64,000 bases of DNA from JADKFD01 sp050250665 (GTDB lineage: Bacteria; Pseudomonadota; Gammaproteobacteria; Xanthomonadales; SZUA-5): assembly GCA_050250665.1 (NCBI GenBank), contig JBFWOF010000007.1, positions 62,001-126,000 of the forward strand, given 5' to 3'. A model generated the notes under the pieces. The model was given only the letters and a program-made list of their open reading frames with translations, was not told the DNA's origin and searched no databases. A program made the position numbers and the translations under genes. Shown in pieces: positions 8,405 to 18,500 of the stretch (position 1 is its first letter; each line of letters opens with the position of its first letter).

Positions 8405-10171
8405 TCAGATCTCACCGGTCTGCAAACGCCACAGCCTGGCGTATTGACCGTCGCGGGCCAATAGCTGGTCATGGCTGCCTGATTCGATGATGCGACCGTG
8501 ATCGAGCACGTGGATGCAATCGGCGTGGCGCACGGTGGACAGCCGATGGGCCACCACCAGCACGCTGCGACCCTGGGCGGCACTGCGCAGCGAATGGGCG
8601 ATGGCGGCTTCGGTTTCGTTGTCGATGGCGCTGGTGGCTTCGTCCAGCACCAGAATCAGGGGATCGCGATAGAGGGCGCGGGCCAGGGCGATGCGCTGGC
8701 GTTGTCCGCCCGATAGCTCCGATCCGGCTTCGCCGACCGCATATCCATAGCCACCGGGCATGGCGACAATGAAGTCATGCGCCTCGGCGGCGCGCGCCGC
8801 GGCTTCGATCCGCGCTGGATCGGGCTGGTCGTCGCCGTAGGCGATGTTGTCGGCCACCGTGCCGTCGGTGAGAAAGGGCTCCTGGGCGACGAAAGCGATG
8901 CGCTGGCGCAGCTGGCCCGGATCGATGCCGCGGATGTCGGTGCCATCCAGCCGGATGCTTCCGGCCCGCGGGTCCAGAAAGCGCAGCAGCAGCTTCAGCA
9001 GCGTGCTCTTGCCGCTGCCGGTGCTGCCGACCAGGGCCACGGTGGCGCCGGCAGGCACGGCAAAGCTGACGCCCGCCAGCGCCGGTCGCTCGCCATAGGC
9101 GAATTCGACGGCCTCGAACTGCAGTTCGCCGCGTGCCGGTGTCGGCAGCCCTCCGGTCGCGCGCACCGGCGCCGGCGTCGCCAGCAGGTCCAGCACGCGA
9201 TTGACCGAGGCCATGGCGCGGTTGTAGAGATCGGTCATGTCGGCCAATCGGGTCATCGGCCACAGCAGCCGCTGGGTCAGGTAGACCAGCGCCGAATAGC
9301 TGCCCACCCCGAGTTGGCCCTGCAGCGTCAACCAGCCGCCGTAGAGCAGCGTGGCGACGAAACCGATCAGAATGGCCAGACGAATCACCGGCGTGATCGC
9401 GGCGGCGAAACGGATGGCCTCGGCATTGCTGGCGCGATAGCCATCCGAGGCGGCGCGCAGATGTCCGGCCTCGAAATCCTCTGCGGTATAGGCCTGGATG
9501 GTGGCCATGCCGCGCAGATTGTTGTCCAGCCGCGCCGACAGCGTGGCCGCCGCCTCGCGGGCGGCGGCATAGCGCGGACCCAGACGGGCCTGAAACCAGA
9601 AGGCGCCGATCACGATCAGCGGAATTGGCAGGATCGCCAGCACTGCCAGCGTTGGTGTCATCACGAAGAACACCGCGCCCACCAGCAAGGACGACACGAA
9701 TACCTGGATCAGATCATTGGCGCCGGTGTTGACGAAGCGCTCGACCTGATTGATGTCCTCGTTCATCAGCGCCATCAGCCGACCGCTGCGGGCGCGGGCA
9801 ATGGTGTCGGGTGGCAGCTGCTGTAGATGCTCGTAGGCCGCCTGCCGCAAGCCGTGCTGCAGATCCTGCGCCAGCCCGCGCCAGTTCACCGCGTACAGGT
9901 ATTCGAACAGCGATTCCAGCGCCCAGATGACGATGGTCAGTGCCGTCAGCCACAGCAGCTGGGTCATCGGCTCGATGATGCCGAGGCGCGCCAGGAAGGA
10001 TTCCTTCTGGTTGACGACCACATCGACAGCGACACCGATCAGGATCTCCGGCAGCACGTCGAAGAATTTGTTCAGCGTCGAATACAGGCTGGCCCGGAAT
10101 GCCCGCGCACGGTGCGGTGCGGCGTAGACATAGAGGCGTTTGAGCGGGTGCTGCGCAGCGCTGGCGGTCAT
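8405..10171 (-). CDS. ABC exporter, fused permease and ATPase (MsbA-like half transporter)
   Basis: This 588-residue half transporter has an N-terminal six-helix export domain (about 1-325) and a C-terminal ATPase (about 345-585). The ATPase shows Walker A GSTGSGKST, a Q-loop near FVAQEPF, signature LSGGQRQR, Walker B LILVLDEAT and switch His in VAHRLST. It would work as a homodimer in the inner membrane, exporting a lipid, peptide or drug. The substrate cannot be told from sequence, since lipid A flippases and multidrug exporters share this design. It stands alone between repeat DNA and a convergently unrelated gene. Confidence 0.85.
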   Translation of the reverse strand: MTASAAQHPLKRLYVYAAPHRARAFRASLYSTLNKFFDVLPEILIGVAVDVVVNQKESFLARLGIIEPMTQLLWLTALTIVIWALESLFEYLYAVNWRGLAQDLQHGLRQAAYEHLQQLPPDTIARARSGRLMALMNEDINQVERFVNTGANDLIQVFVSSLLVGAVFFVMTPTLAVLAILPIPLIVIGAFWFQARLGPRYAAAREAAATLSARLDNNLRGMATIQAYTAEDFEAGHLRAASDGYRASNAEAIRFAAAITPVIRLAILIGFVATLLYGGWLTLQGQLGVGSYSALVYLTQRLLWPMTRLADMTDLYNRAMASVNRVLDLLATPAPVRATGGLPTPARGELQFEAVEFAYGERPALAGVSFAVPAGATVALVGSTGSGKSTLLKLLLRFLDPRAGSIRLDGTDIRGIDPGQLRQRIAFVAQEPFLTDGTVADNIAYGDDQPDPARIEAAARAAEAHDFIVAMPGGYGYAVGEAGSELSGGQRQRIALARALYRDPLILVLDEATSAIDNETEAAIAHSLRSAAQGRSVLVVAHRLSTVRHADCIHVLDHGRIIESGSHDQLLARDGQYARLWRLQTGEI

Positions 10172-10307
10172 CGGTCGGAATCATCAGGGATTGCCGCGGA
10201 CACTGCCTGCATGCGCTGCCAGCGACAAGATGTTGAAGAGCGGATTGAAGGGCGAAGCGCGGGCGCGGCAGCCACCGTATAGCTGGTGGAAACCCCGGGG
10301 GGCAGGT

Positions 10308-10946
10308 TTACTCCGGCGCCAGCTCGATCAGCACCTCATTGCGGCGGAACGGTGGCAGTACCCAGGGGGCATTGTAGCGGGCAGTCCACGGCATGCCCTG
10401 GGTACTGAGGCCCGCCGCGGTCAGCAGCTGCTTCAGGCTGGATTCGGCCCGTGCAAACTGGGCCGGCGTGCCGCGGCCGGAAAAGCGGATTGCCGCCACC
10501 CGTCGCGGTGCGACGCTGCGCAGCTCCACCCGCGGATCGGTAGGTCTGGGCAATGTGGCCAGCTGCGAATCGGCTGGCATGTAGAAGCTCATGCGCCAGC
10601 GACCCTCGCCGTGGGGTCCACTGCTGATTCGATCGGCTGCACTGGGGTAGGTCGCCAGTTCGGGCGCCATCGCCACCGGCGCGGTCATGGCAATCTTCTG
10701 CCGGTCCTGATTTCCGCCGAAGATGTAATTGGCCAGGCGTCTGAATCCGGCATTGCCTGCATCCCGGAAATCGCCCTCATCGACAATCGTCTCGGCGACG
10801 ATGACGCTGTCGTAGCGGCGGACTTCAGCCTGGTCAGCGAGGGTCTGTTCTACCTGGTAGGGCACTTGTTCGGTGGCCATGGTGTTCTCCGCCGGCAAAG
10901 CCGAGAGGCTGAGCAGCAGCATGAGCGATCCCAGACGGGCATTCAT
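10308..10946 (-). CDS. SOUL-family heme-binding protein, exported
   Basis: The 212-residue protein starts with a signal peptide and then shows the SOUL/HEBP pattern: YQVEQTLADQAEVRRYDS, then FRRLANYIFGGNQDRQKIAMTAPV, the hallmark 'LA-YIFG-N--KIAMT-PV' stretch, and WTARYNAPWVLPPFRRNEV near the end. SOUL proteins bind heme or other tetrapyrroles. The bacterial members' role is poorly known. GGAG lies six bases upstream of the ATG. It is a single gene, not obviously in an operon. Confidence 0.85.
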   Translation of the reverse strand: MNARLGSLMLLLSLSALPAENTMATEQVPYQVEQTLADQAEVRRYDSVIVAETIVDEGDFRDAGNAGFRRLANYIFGGNQDRQKIAMTAPVAMAPELATYPSAADRISSGPHGEGRWRMSFYMPADSQLATLPRPTDPRVELRSVAPRRVAAIRFSGRGTPAQFARAESSLKQLLTAAGLSTQGMPWTARYNAPWVLPPFRRNEVLIELAPE

Positions 10947-11221
10947 CGTTCACTCCAGAAGGTCAGGCAAGATGTCGATCGCCGTTCTGAGTGCCGGCGC
11001 AGGCCAGGCTGGCCTGCCTGGTGCCGCGGAGGTGCAATCGACGAAAGCCTGAGTATCGATCTTCCGCTGTGCAGAAGCGGTCAGCGCCCGCCATCAGCGA
11101 TGCGCTGGTCGGCGAAAAAATCCTTGGTGGAGATATCAAAATGGCGTGAAATCCGGCGTAGCATCGGCGCGCCTGCGGGCCCGTCGTGGGCGCGCCGATG
11201 ACGCGTTCGAGGACTGCCGAG

Positions 11222-12499
11222 ATGGCCTCTGGCAACAAACTGACGGTGTACATACTGATCGCGCTGGTGCTGGGCGCGATGACCGGTCTGGTGATCCATG
11301 GCACCGTCGCCGATCCGGGGGCGACCGTGCCCTGGTTCAGCATGGTCACGACGATCTTCCTGCGCCTGATCAAGATGATCATCGCGCCACTGGTGTTCGC
11401 GACGCTGGTGGTGGGCATTGCCAAGATGGGCGATGTCGGCACCGTTGGCCGTATCGGCATCAAGGCGCTGGTCTGGTTTGTCGGTGCCTCGCTGGTGTCC
11501 TTGCTGCTCGGATTGGTGCTGGTCAATCTGTTTCAGCCGGGCGTGAACATCGGCATCGAGTTGCCGGGCGCCGACGCGCAGACCGATATCGTTGCCACCG
11601 GCATGAGCCTGCAGGATTTCATCACCCATCTGGTGCCAAGCAGCATCGTCGATGGCATGGCGAAGAACGAGATTCTGCAGATCGTGGTGTTCTCGGTGTT
11701 CTTCGGCGTGGGGTGCGCCGGCGTCGGCGACAAGGCCAGGGTACTGGTGGATGCGCTGGAAGGCCTGTCCTATGTGATGCTGCGCATGACCATGCTGGTG
11801 ATGTGGTTCGCACCCTTCGCCGTGTTCGCCGCGGTCTCGGCGGCGATTGCCAAGAGCGGCGTCGAAGTCTTCCTGGTCTACGGGCGCTTCATGGCCGAGT
11901 TCTACATCGGCATCCTGCTGCTCTGGGGCGTGTTGTTCCTGGCCGCCTGGAGTGTCATCGGCAAGCGCGCCGTCACCTTGTTCAAGGCGGTGCGCGAGCC
12001 CACGCTGCTGGCCTTTGCCACCGCCTCCAGTGAAGCGGCCTATCCGAAAACCCTGGCGATGCTGGAGAAATTCGGCTGCAGCAATCGGGTGGCGTCCTTC
12101 GTGTTACCGCTGGGCTATTCCTTCAATCTCGACGGCTCGATGATGTACTGCACTTTCGCCGTGCTGTTCATCGCCCAGGCCTATGGCATTGATCTCAGCG
12201 CCGGCCAGCAGCTGACCATGTTGCTGATCCTGATGGTCACCTCCAAGGGCATGGCCGGCGTGCCGCGGGCCTCGCTGGTGGTCATCGCAGCCACGCTGTC
12301 GCAGTTCAATATTCCCGAGGCCGGCTTGTTGCTGCTGCTGGCGGTCGATCACTTCCTGGACATGGCGCGCTCGGCCACCAACGTCATCGGCAACAGCGTG
12401 GCCACCGCCGTGGTCTCGCATTGGGATGGCCAGCTGCGCAGCGAGGCCGAGGTCAACGCCGAATTGCTGCATGCGGTGGGCGCGGACGAGGCGGCGTAG
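11222..12499 (+). CDS. Dicarboxylate/amino acid:cation symporter (DAACS family)
   Basis: The protein (about 425 residues) is an eight-helix secondary carrier of the GltP/DctA family, importing dicarboxylates or glutamate/aspartate with H+ or Na+. Visible family features are FLRLIKMIIAPLVFATL, the re-entrant Ser/Thr-rich segment (LAFATASSEAAYPKTL), LPLGYSFNLDGSMMY and the C-terminal MLLILMVTSKGMAGVPRAS then DHFLDMARSATNVIGN. The start at 11222 is preferred because GAGGA precedes it. Upstream in-frame starts at 11186 and 11198 are possible. Repeat DNA follows directly. Confidence 0.88.
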   Translation: MASGNKLTVYILIALVLGAMTGLVIHGTVADPGATVPWFSMVTTIFLRLIKMIIAPLVFATLVVGIAKMGDVGTVGRIGIKALVWFVGASLVSLLLGLVLVNLFQPGVNIGIELPGADAQTDIVATGMSLQDFITHLVPSSIVDGMAKNEILQIVVFSVFFGVGCAGVGDKARVLVDALEGLSYVMLRMTMLVMWFAPFAVFAAVSAAIAKSGVEVFLVYGRFMAEFYIGILLLWGVLFLAAWSVIGKRAVTLFKAVREPTLLAFATASSEAAYPKTLAMLEKFGCSNRVASFVLPLGYSFNLDGSMMYCTFAVLFIAQAYGIDLSAGQQLTMLLILMVTSKGMAGVPRASLVVIAATLSQFNIPEAGLLLLLAVDHFLDMARSATNVIGNSVATAVVSHWDGQLRSEAEVNAELLHAVGADEAA

Positions 12500-12793
12500 C
12501 GGAAGCAGCGGAGCAAGCTCCGCTCTACCAAAGCATCGATGTGCGAGGCTCTTGTAGTGCCGAGCTTGCTCGGCAGGGTGTGCGACGAGAGCGGCGGTGT
12601 ACGAGGCTGTTGTAGTGCCGAGCTTGCTCGGCAGGGTGTGCTGTTGAAGAGATGCAGGCAGCGACAAGCCCAGCCAAAGCAGCGGAGCAAGCTCCGCTCT
12701 ACCAAAGCATCGATGTGCGAGGCTCTTGTAGTGCCGAGCTTGCTCGGCAGGGTCTGCTAGCCTTTGCAGCCTCTGACGGCATCGGATGAAATC
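12500..12793. repeat. Direct and inverted repeats, two copies of a 78-base unit
   Basis: A unit starting GCAGCGGAGCAAGCTCCGC, running through ACCAAAGCATCGATGTGCGA and ending GAGCTTGCTCGGCAGGGT occurs at 12505-12583 and again at 12679-12756. A partial third copy of the second hairpin (GTGCCGAGCTTGCTCGGCA) lies at about 12613. Each unit has two hairpins, GGAGCAAGCTCC and CCGAGCTTGCTCGG. No gene is present. Confidence 0.85.
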
Positions 12794-15700
12794 ATGCGCG
12801 CATCCCGTTTGATCGCGGTTTTGACGCTTTACGGCACGGCGCTGATGGCCAATCCGGTCCCCGACGCGGCACTGAATGATCTGGACTGGCGTCTGCTCGG
12901 ACCTTTCCGTGGCGGCTGGAGCACCGTCGCCGTCGGCGTGCCCGAGTCACCCGATACCTACTACTTCGGCGCCGCTGGCGGCGGGGTCTGGAAGACCACC
13001 GACAGTGGCAAGAACTGGCGTCCGATCTTCGACCAGCAGGCCGCTTCGGTCGGCGCTGTGGCCGTGGCACCCAGCGATCCGCGGGTGATCTATGTCGGCA
13101 CCGGTCAGCCGCAGGCGCGCTACGACACCGCGGCCGGCGATGGCGTCTACGGCAGTCGCGATGGCGGTCAAAGCTGGAGCCACCTCGGCCTGACGCTGAC
13201 CCGTCACATCGGCGCCATTTCGGTCGATCCGGCCGACGCCAACACGGTGCTGGTGGCGGCCCTGGGTCCGTTGTACGCGCAGAGCCCCGATCGCGGCGTT
13301 TATCGCAGCAGCGATGGCGGCCAGTCGTGGACGCGCACGCTGGCCATCGACGATGCCACCGGCGCGGTCGATCTGGCGCGCGATCCGCCCCACCCGCAGC
13401 GCATCTATGCGGCCGCCTGGGAATCGCGCAATTACCCGTGGATGAGCTATTTCACGCCGATGGTCGGCAAGGGCAGCGGGATCTATCGATCCGAGGATGG
13501 CGGTCTGAGCTGGACGCGACTGCAGGGCGAAGGCTGGCCCGAGGACGCTGTCGGACGCATCGGTCTGGCGGTGGCGGCACACGGGGTATCCACCCGCATC
13601 TATGCCGTGGTCGATTCGGAAGCATCGGGCGGCCTCTATCGCTCCGACGACGACGGTGCCCACTGGCAGCGGGTACAGGCCAATCCGGAGCTGGGTTCGA
13701 GCTACTTCGGCCGGGTGACCGTCGATCCCGATGACGCCGACACGGTCTACATCATGGATCGCTCGATCCGGGTTTCGCACGATGCCGGCCTGACGCTCAG
13801 CTGGCTGCGCGGCTCGCCCGGCGGCGACGACTATCACGACCTGTGGATCAATCCGCTGCAGCCGCAGCACCTGATTGCCGCCAGCGATCAGGGCACCGTG
13901 GTCAGCAGCAATGGTGGCGACAGCTGGAGCGACTGGTACAACCAGCCCACCGGCCAGTTCTACTGCCTGCACGTGGACCAGCGCTTTCCGTATTGGCTCT
14001 ATGCCGGACAGCAGGACAATGGTTCGGTCGCCATCACCAGCCGCTCCGACTACGGCGCCATCAGTTTCCGGGACTGGCATCCGGTGGGCGCCGACGAGCG
14101 CGATTGTGATGTGCCCGATCCGGACGACGCCAACATCGTCTACGGCAGTGGCCTGGGCGGTCGGGTAGGGCGCTTCGATGCGCGCACCGGCGATGTGCAG
14201 AACATCAGCCCTTCGCTGATCAACAGCTACGGCCGCGATCCGCGCACGGTCGAACATCGCTGGGCCTGGATGACGCCGCTGACCATCAGTCCGCTGGCGC
14301 CGCATTCGCTCTTTCTCGGTGCCCAGATCCTGTGGCGCAGCGATGACCGCGGCCAGAACTGGCGCGTGATCAGTGGCGATCTCACCGGCAAGACCCGTGA
14401 GGCCGCCGAGTGCGCCGGCGAGGTGGCACAGTCAGACGCGCGTGCCTGCGGCTTTGGCGTGATCTACACCATCGCCCCGTCGCCGCACGACGCCGAGGAA
14501 GTCTGGGTGGGCACCGACAGTGGTCTGCTGCAGCGCACGCGTGATGGCGGCCAGAGCTGGGAGAACCTGACACCGCCGACCTTGCCCGAATGGGGCATCG
14601 TCAGCCGCATCGAGCTGTCGGCACTGGACCGGAACACGGTTTATCTGGCGGTGGATCGCCATCGTCTGAACCAGTTCGCGCCGATGATCTTCCGCTCCCA
14701 TGACGGCGGTCAGAGCTGGACCGAGATCAGCGCCGGCCTGCCGCCGGGCGAGTTCAGCAGCGTTGTTCGCGCCGATCCGGTGCAGGCCGGATTGCTGTTC
14801 GTCGGCACCGATCGCGGGGTCTACACCTCCGTCGACGATGGCGCGCACTGGCAGCCCCTGAGCCGTCAGCTGCCGGTGGCCTGGGTGCGTGACATGCGCG
14901 TGGTTGGCGATGATCTGGCCATCGCCACGCAGGGGCGCGGACTGTGGATCCTGGACAACATCAGTCGCTTGCGCGCGCTGGCGCAGCAGCCGGTTTTCAG
15001 CGCGCCACGGCTGTTCCCGCCGGCAGCCGCCATCCGTCTGCGCCAGAACCAGAACAAGGACACGCCGCTGGCGGCGGAGATACCGCTCGGGCGCAATCCG
15101 CCCACCGGCGCGCTGATCGAGTACTACCTGCCCAAGCCCGCCAGCACGGTCGAGCTGCGCATCCTGGCGGCCGACGGCAGCGTGATTCGCCAGTTCAGCA
15201 GCGCCGATGAGCCCGAGGACCTGCCGTCGGAGCAGTATTTCTCCGATCTCTATCGGCGCCCACGCGCCGGTCTGCCCCTGAGTGCTGGCGCCCATCGTTG
15301 GGTCTGGAATCTGCGCCACCCGCGACCGCTGGCGCTGAACTACGACTTCACCATCGCCGCCGTGGCCGGCATTGAAACCGAACGTTTGCCGCAGGGACCG
15401 CTGGCCTTGCCCGGCCCATACACGGTGGAACTGATCGTCGATGGCCGCAAGCAGAGCGCCCCGCTGTCGGTGCGGCTCGACCCGCGCCTGAGCCTGAGCG
15501 AATCCGAGCTGGGCCAGATCCTGGCCTTCAATCAGCAGATCGGGCGGACCCTGGCGAGCGCGGTCGACAGGATCCGCAAGCTCAGTGCCGATCTGGATTT
15601 GCTGACGAAGGCGCCGGCGAAGGCCGACACCGAGGTGCGTACTGCGGCGATCAAGGCCGAACTCGACGGGCAGTCCGGGAAAACTGGTCTGAAGGCCTGG

Positions 15701-15823
15701 GCCGGCATTCTCGCCGGCCTGGCCACGGACGCCGAGAGTGCGGAGCGCGTGCCCACCACCGCGCAACAGGCCCTGCTGAGCGCCGCGATCAAGGCCCTGG
15801 AGACCAGGCCCGCAGCGGGCTGA
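12794..15823 (+). CDS. Secreted BNR/Asp-box beta-propeller protein (sortilin/VPS10-like)
   Basis: The protein (1009 residues) has a signal peptide and a long region (about 30-740) with many Asp-box loops: TTDSGKNW, SRDGGQSW, SSDGGQSW, SEDGGLSW, SDDDGAHW, SSNGGDSW, SDDRGQNW, TRDGGQSW, SHDGGQSW, SVDDGAHW. These turn-forming motifs mark one or two beta-propellers like those in sialidases, photosynthesis assembly factor Ycf48 and sortilin-type proteins. A C-terminal domain of about 250 residues includes a beta-sandwich-like segment and a helical tail. It is usually annotated as 'glycosyl hydrolase', but no catalytic residues can be assigned, so a binding or scaffold role is as likely. A TTG at 12764 is an alternative start, but the ATG gives the signal peptide. 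Confidence 0.8.
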   Translation: MRASRLIAVLTLYGTALMANPVPDAALNDLDWRLLGPFRGGWSTVAVGVPESPDTYYFGAAGGGVWKTTDSGKNWRPIFDQQAASVGAVAVAPSDPRVIYVGTGQPQARYDTAAGDGVYGSRDGGQSWSHLGLTLTRHIGAISVDPADANTVLVAALGPLYAQSPDRGVYRSSDGGQSWTRTLAIDDATGAVDLARDPPHPQRIYAAAWESRNYPWMSYFTPMVGKGSGIYRSEDGGLSWTRLQGEGWPEDAVGRIGLAVAAHGVSTRIYAVVDSEASGGLYRSDDDGAHWQRVQANPELGSSYFGRVTVDPDDADTVYIMDRSIRVSHDAGLTLSWLRGSPGGDDYHDLWINPLQPQHLIAASDQGTVVSSNGGDSWSDWYNQPTGQFYCLHVDQRFPYWLYAGQQDNGSVAITSRSDYGAISFRDWHPVGADERDCDVPDPDDANIVYGSGLGGRVGRFDARTGDVQNISPSLINSYGRDPRTVEHRWAWMTPLTISPLAPHSLFLGAQILWRSDDRGQNWRVISGDLTGKTREAAECAGEVAQSDARACGFGVIYTIAPSPHDAEEVWVGTDSGLLQRTRDGGQSWENLTPPTLPEWGIVSRIELSALDRNTVYLAVDRHRLNQFAPMIFRSHDGGQSWTEISAGLPPGEFSSVVRADPVQAGLLFVGTDRGVYTSVDDGAHWQPLSRQLPVAWVRDMRVVGDDLAIATQGRGLWILDNISRLRALAQQPVFSAPRLFPPAAAIRLRQNQNKDTPLAAEIPLGRNPPTGALIEYYLPKPASTVELRILAADGSVIRQFSSADEPEDLPSEQYFSDLYRRPRAGLPLSAGAHRWVWNLRHPRPLALNYDFTIAAVAGIETERLPQGPLALPGPYTVELIVDGRKQSAPLSVRLDPRLSLSESELGQILAFNQQIGRTLASAVDRIRKLSADLDLLTKAPAKADTEVRTAAIKAELDGQSGKTGLKAWAGILAGLATDAESAERVPTTAQQALLSAAIKALETRPAAG

Positions 15824-15855
15824 GCGATGCGCGCAGCGGAGGTGCCAGTCCGGAA

Positions 15856-15881
15856 CCTTCTCCCCGCGGCCGGGGAGAAGG
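15856..15881. terminator. Perfect hairpin between convergent genes
   Basis: Ten-base perfect arms CCTTCTCCCC and GGGGAGAAGG enclose a six-base GC loop. It sits between the convergent propeller and DUF1996 genes, so it could act as a bidirectional terminator. It may equally be a REP-like element, because no T-run follows. Confidence 0.45.
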
Positions 15882-15929
15882 TGAAGACCGCGAGGCTGAG
15901 CGTGGACAAGTCGACCACCCGTAGCGGCG

Positions 15930-18101
15930 TCAGTCGCTCAGGCGCGAGATCGGTGTCGCTTGCCGAATCCAGCGGGTGGAGTCTGTCGCCCGCATCAAGG
16001 CCTGAATGTCGATGCTGCTGGGCGCGGCCGAATCAGACAGATGCAACTGCAGCGTTCCAGCGGCAAAGGACTGCAGCGGCGTGGTCGGGCAACCCGGACA
16101 TGGCCCGCTGAAGCCGGTCAGTTCGATGGCCGGAAGTAGACCGGCTGCAGCGGCCTGGGTGCTGCCGATCAGCCAGCGTCCCTGACCGTCATGGTCGTAG
16201 GCGTAGAGCACGGTGGCCGCGAGCACGGTGCCCGGATTGGCGCCGGTAGCCAACGACAGTCCCCAGCCGGCGTCGTCCGGACTGAACCAGAGGCCGGTGT
16301 AATCCGGCTGCGCTGGTCCCTGGGCATAACGGATCGGCTCCACACACCAGCTGACCTGGCGCTGCTCGATCACCAGATCCAGCACCGCCAGCTCGATCGC
16401 GTCGCTGCGGTCGGTGCCGTCGCGACAGCTCGGGTGGGCCGCGGCGTGGTCGAAGCGCAGCGCCAGCAGCGTGGCGCTGGCCGGCAAGGATCGCTGCATG
16501 GGCGTGCGCGTGGGCGCGTAGTCGTATCGGCGCAGTTCCGGCGCCAGCGCCTGGCCCAGCATCGCGGCGGTACCCAGGTACCACACCGGGGCGCCATCGC
16601 TGCCGTAGGTGTACAGAATCAGCGCATATTGATCGCCGACCCGCTGCAGATCGAAACCATGTCCGGGGCGGGCGCGGTCCCACCACAAACCGCGTGTGGG
16701 TGCGGCGGTGGTCATATGTTTGGGCCCCAGGCCTTCGGCGATCACTTCGGGTAGTTGACCGCTGCCGTCGGTGGTGCCCGATAGCCGAAAGCCGTTGGCC
16801 AGATTGCCGTCGTGGCAGTCGAGACCGCGTTTGACGCAGGAATCGAGCACGGTCTGCAGCACCTCATGATGCCAGCCGTTCATCCAGTCGCCGTGCAGCG
16901 ACAGGCCGCCGGCCTCGGTGGCCGTCACCGTGTACATATCCGACGCCAGCCGCCAGCCACGCGAGCTGCGGGTCAGGGGATCGGCATTCTCGGGGCGCAC
17001 GCCAAAGGCGTAGTGATAACTCACGCGCAGGATCGGCACCGGATGGGAAGCGGGGCAAACCGTGCTTTGGCCGACGCTGACCGGATAGGCCAGGTGGCTC
17101 TTGTGGTCGGCGCTGTCGAGATCGACGCCGTTCCAGCAGCTCGGGAAGAAGATGTCGAAGCGCAGCCGGTCCGGCGCCACGCACTCGGGGATGGTCGCGG
17201 ACCAGCGCGGATTGCCGGCGTCACTGGAGTTCCAGGACTGGCAGTGCCAGCGCACGATGCTGCTCGATTGCGGCGTGGCGCCCGGCATCACCCGCATGTC
17301 ACCGGCAATCATGCGCAGGCCGGTCGGGATGGGCTGGATCGCGCTGAGGTCGTCGATGCCGGCGGAGTAGTAGAAGACCTCGTGCGCCTCCTCGTCATTG
17401 CCGACCACCGCCGGAACCACGCTCCAGGCCGGCTGGCCACGCTCATCCAGCGCGCGGACGCCATTGCTGTACAGCGGCGCCAGCAGGGTCGGCACCCAAT
17501 AGACGCTGCGGTTCACGCGGTTGCCCTGGCAGCTGGAGACGTGGCCATCGTGGACGTCCTCGGCGGCGTACAGCGACTCGATCGTGGTGGCGTAGTTGAT
17601 GCCCAGAAAGCCGTAGAAACTGTGCTGATGGGCGGCATAGGCCTGGCCCGGAAACACGATCGGATCGTCGTAGGCACTGTGGGCAAAGGCGCAGTTGATG
17701 CGGAAGATGCCGCGCCAGCTGTTGGGCGCTGCAGCGGCGGGTTGTTGCGTGGTGGGAATCAGATCACTGTTGGCGCCGGCATACACGCTGGTGACGGTCC
17801 AGCTGTGGGTGATGGCCGGTCCGCGCTGACCGTCGAGGGTGTAGGCGCGCACGGCGAAACGGTGGCTGCCCCGCGCCAGCGCCAGCAGCGTATGCGGGCT
17901 GCTGCAACTGGCGAACGCGGCATCGTCGAGCGCGCACTCGTAGCCCTGCACAGCGCCAGCGCTGAACTCGAAACGGGCGTAGTCGTCGCTGCTGGTGTTG
18001 GCCGGCGCATGCACGAGCACCGTAACCGGCGCCGATTGCGCCTGGGCCAGGCTGGCGCTCAGGAGCAGCAGGCACGCAGGCAGTGTCCAAAGGCTTTTCA
18101 T
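15930..18101 (-). CDS. Secreted DUF1996 protein with two C-terminal Trp-rich repeats
   Basis: The 723-residue protein has a signal peptide, an Ig-like N-terminal part (about 25-105) and a DUF1996 domain (about 130-440) recognised by FRINCAFAHSAYDDPIVFPG then HQHSFYGFLG and a run of conserved Cys, His and Trp (IFFPSCWNG, SHLAYP). DUF1996 occurs in fungi and bacteria and has no assigned activity. It is followed by two repeats of the type GLWWDRARPGHGF...WYLGTA and GLWFSPDDAGWGL...RWLIGST (about 478-650), a repeat also present in the cytochrome fusion at 48392. Its ATG overlaps the stop of the upstream Spy-like gene (ATGA), so the two are translationally coupled. Confidence 0.75.
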   Translation of the reverse strand: MKSLWTLPACLLLLSASLAQAQSAPVTVLVHAPANTSSDDYARFEFSAGAVQGYECALDDAAFASCSSPHTLLALARGSHRFAVRAYTLDGQRGPAITHSWTVTSVYAGANSDLIPTTQQPAAAAPNSWRGIFRINCAFAHSAYDDPIVFPGQAYAAHQHSFYGFLGINYATTIESLYAAEDVHDGHVSSCQGNRVNRSVYWVPTLLAPLYSNGVRALDERGQPAWSVVPAVVGNDEEAHEVFYYSAGIDDLSAIQPIPTGLRMIAGDMRVMPGATPQSSSIVRWHCQSWNSSDAGNPRWSATIPECVAPDRLRFDIFFPSCWNGVDLDSADHKSHLAYPVSVGQSTVCPASHPVPILRVSYHYAFGVRPENADPLTRSSRGWRLASDMYTVTATEAGGLSLHGDWMNGWHHEVLQTVLDSCVKRGLDCHDGNLANGFRLSGTTDGSGQLPEVIAEGLGPKHMTTAAPTRGLWWDRARPGHGFDLQRVGDQYALILYTYGSDGAPVWYLGTAAMLGQALAPELRRYDYAPTRTPMQRSLPASATLLALRFDHAAAHPSCRDGTDRSDAIELAVLDLVIEQRQVSWCVEPIRYAQGPAQPDYTGLWFSPDDAGWGLSLATGANPGTVLAATVLYAYDHDGQGRWLIGSTQAAAAGLLPAIELTGFSGPCPGCPTTPLQSFAAGTLQLHLSDSAAPSSIDIQALMRATDSTRWIRQATPISRLSD

Positions 18102-18451
18102 TGCGCTGCTCCCGGCTTCTGGGGGCGCTGCGGCCGATCCGGTCGTGGATGCGCCTGCCGCCAGGCCTGCAGGCGCTCGAACTGCGCCGGTGACAGCAGT
18201 GTGGCCAGTTCGCGATCCAGCGATTCGCGTCGGGCCATGCGCTCGGCGCGAGTCGATTGTCTGCGGGCTTCACGGTCGGCGCGGGCCTGCTCGAACAATG
18301 AGCGCACCGGTCCCTGCTGCTCCGGCGTCAATTCCAGCGCCTGTACCAGCTCGTCGAGGGCCGGTCGCGGGGCCGCTGGTGCAGCCCAGCTCATGGAGCT
18401 TGCGAGCAGCAGCGCGGCGAAGGTATGCAGCCTGTATGCGGAGTTGATCAT
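18098..18451 (-). CDS. Spy/CpxP-like periplasmic LTXXQ protein
   Basis: This 117-residue protein has a signal peptide ending near SWAAPA, then a basic helical body with LELTPEQQGPVRSLFEQ and ATLLSPAQFERLQAW, two LTXXQ-like motifs of the Spy/CpxP family. Spy is an ATP-independent chaperone and CpxP a modulator of envelope stress signalling. The start at 18451 is chosen because AGGGA lies seven bases upstream and it gives the signal peptide; an open frame continues to 18526. It is divergent from baeS-baeR, which in E. coli control spy, so control by that system is a reasonable inference. Confidence 0.8.
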   Translation of the reverse strand: MINSAYRLHTFAALLLASSMSWAAPAAPRPALDELVQALELTPEQQGPVRSLFEQARADREARRQSTRAERMARRESLDRELATLLSPAQFERLQAWRQAHPRPDRPQRPQKPGAAQ

Positions 18452-18500
18452 GGTGATGTCCCTGCTTGCGCCGGCGATCTCCGGCAAGCAGACGATCGGC

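Noticed and set aside
12947..14305. 452-residue open frame on the minus strand
   Set aside because: Antisense to the Asp-box propeller gene, whose repeats and signal peptide are clear.
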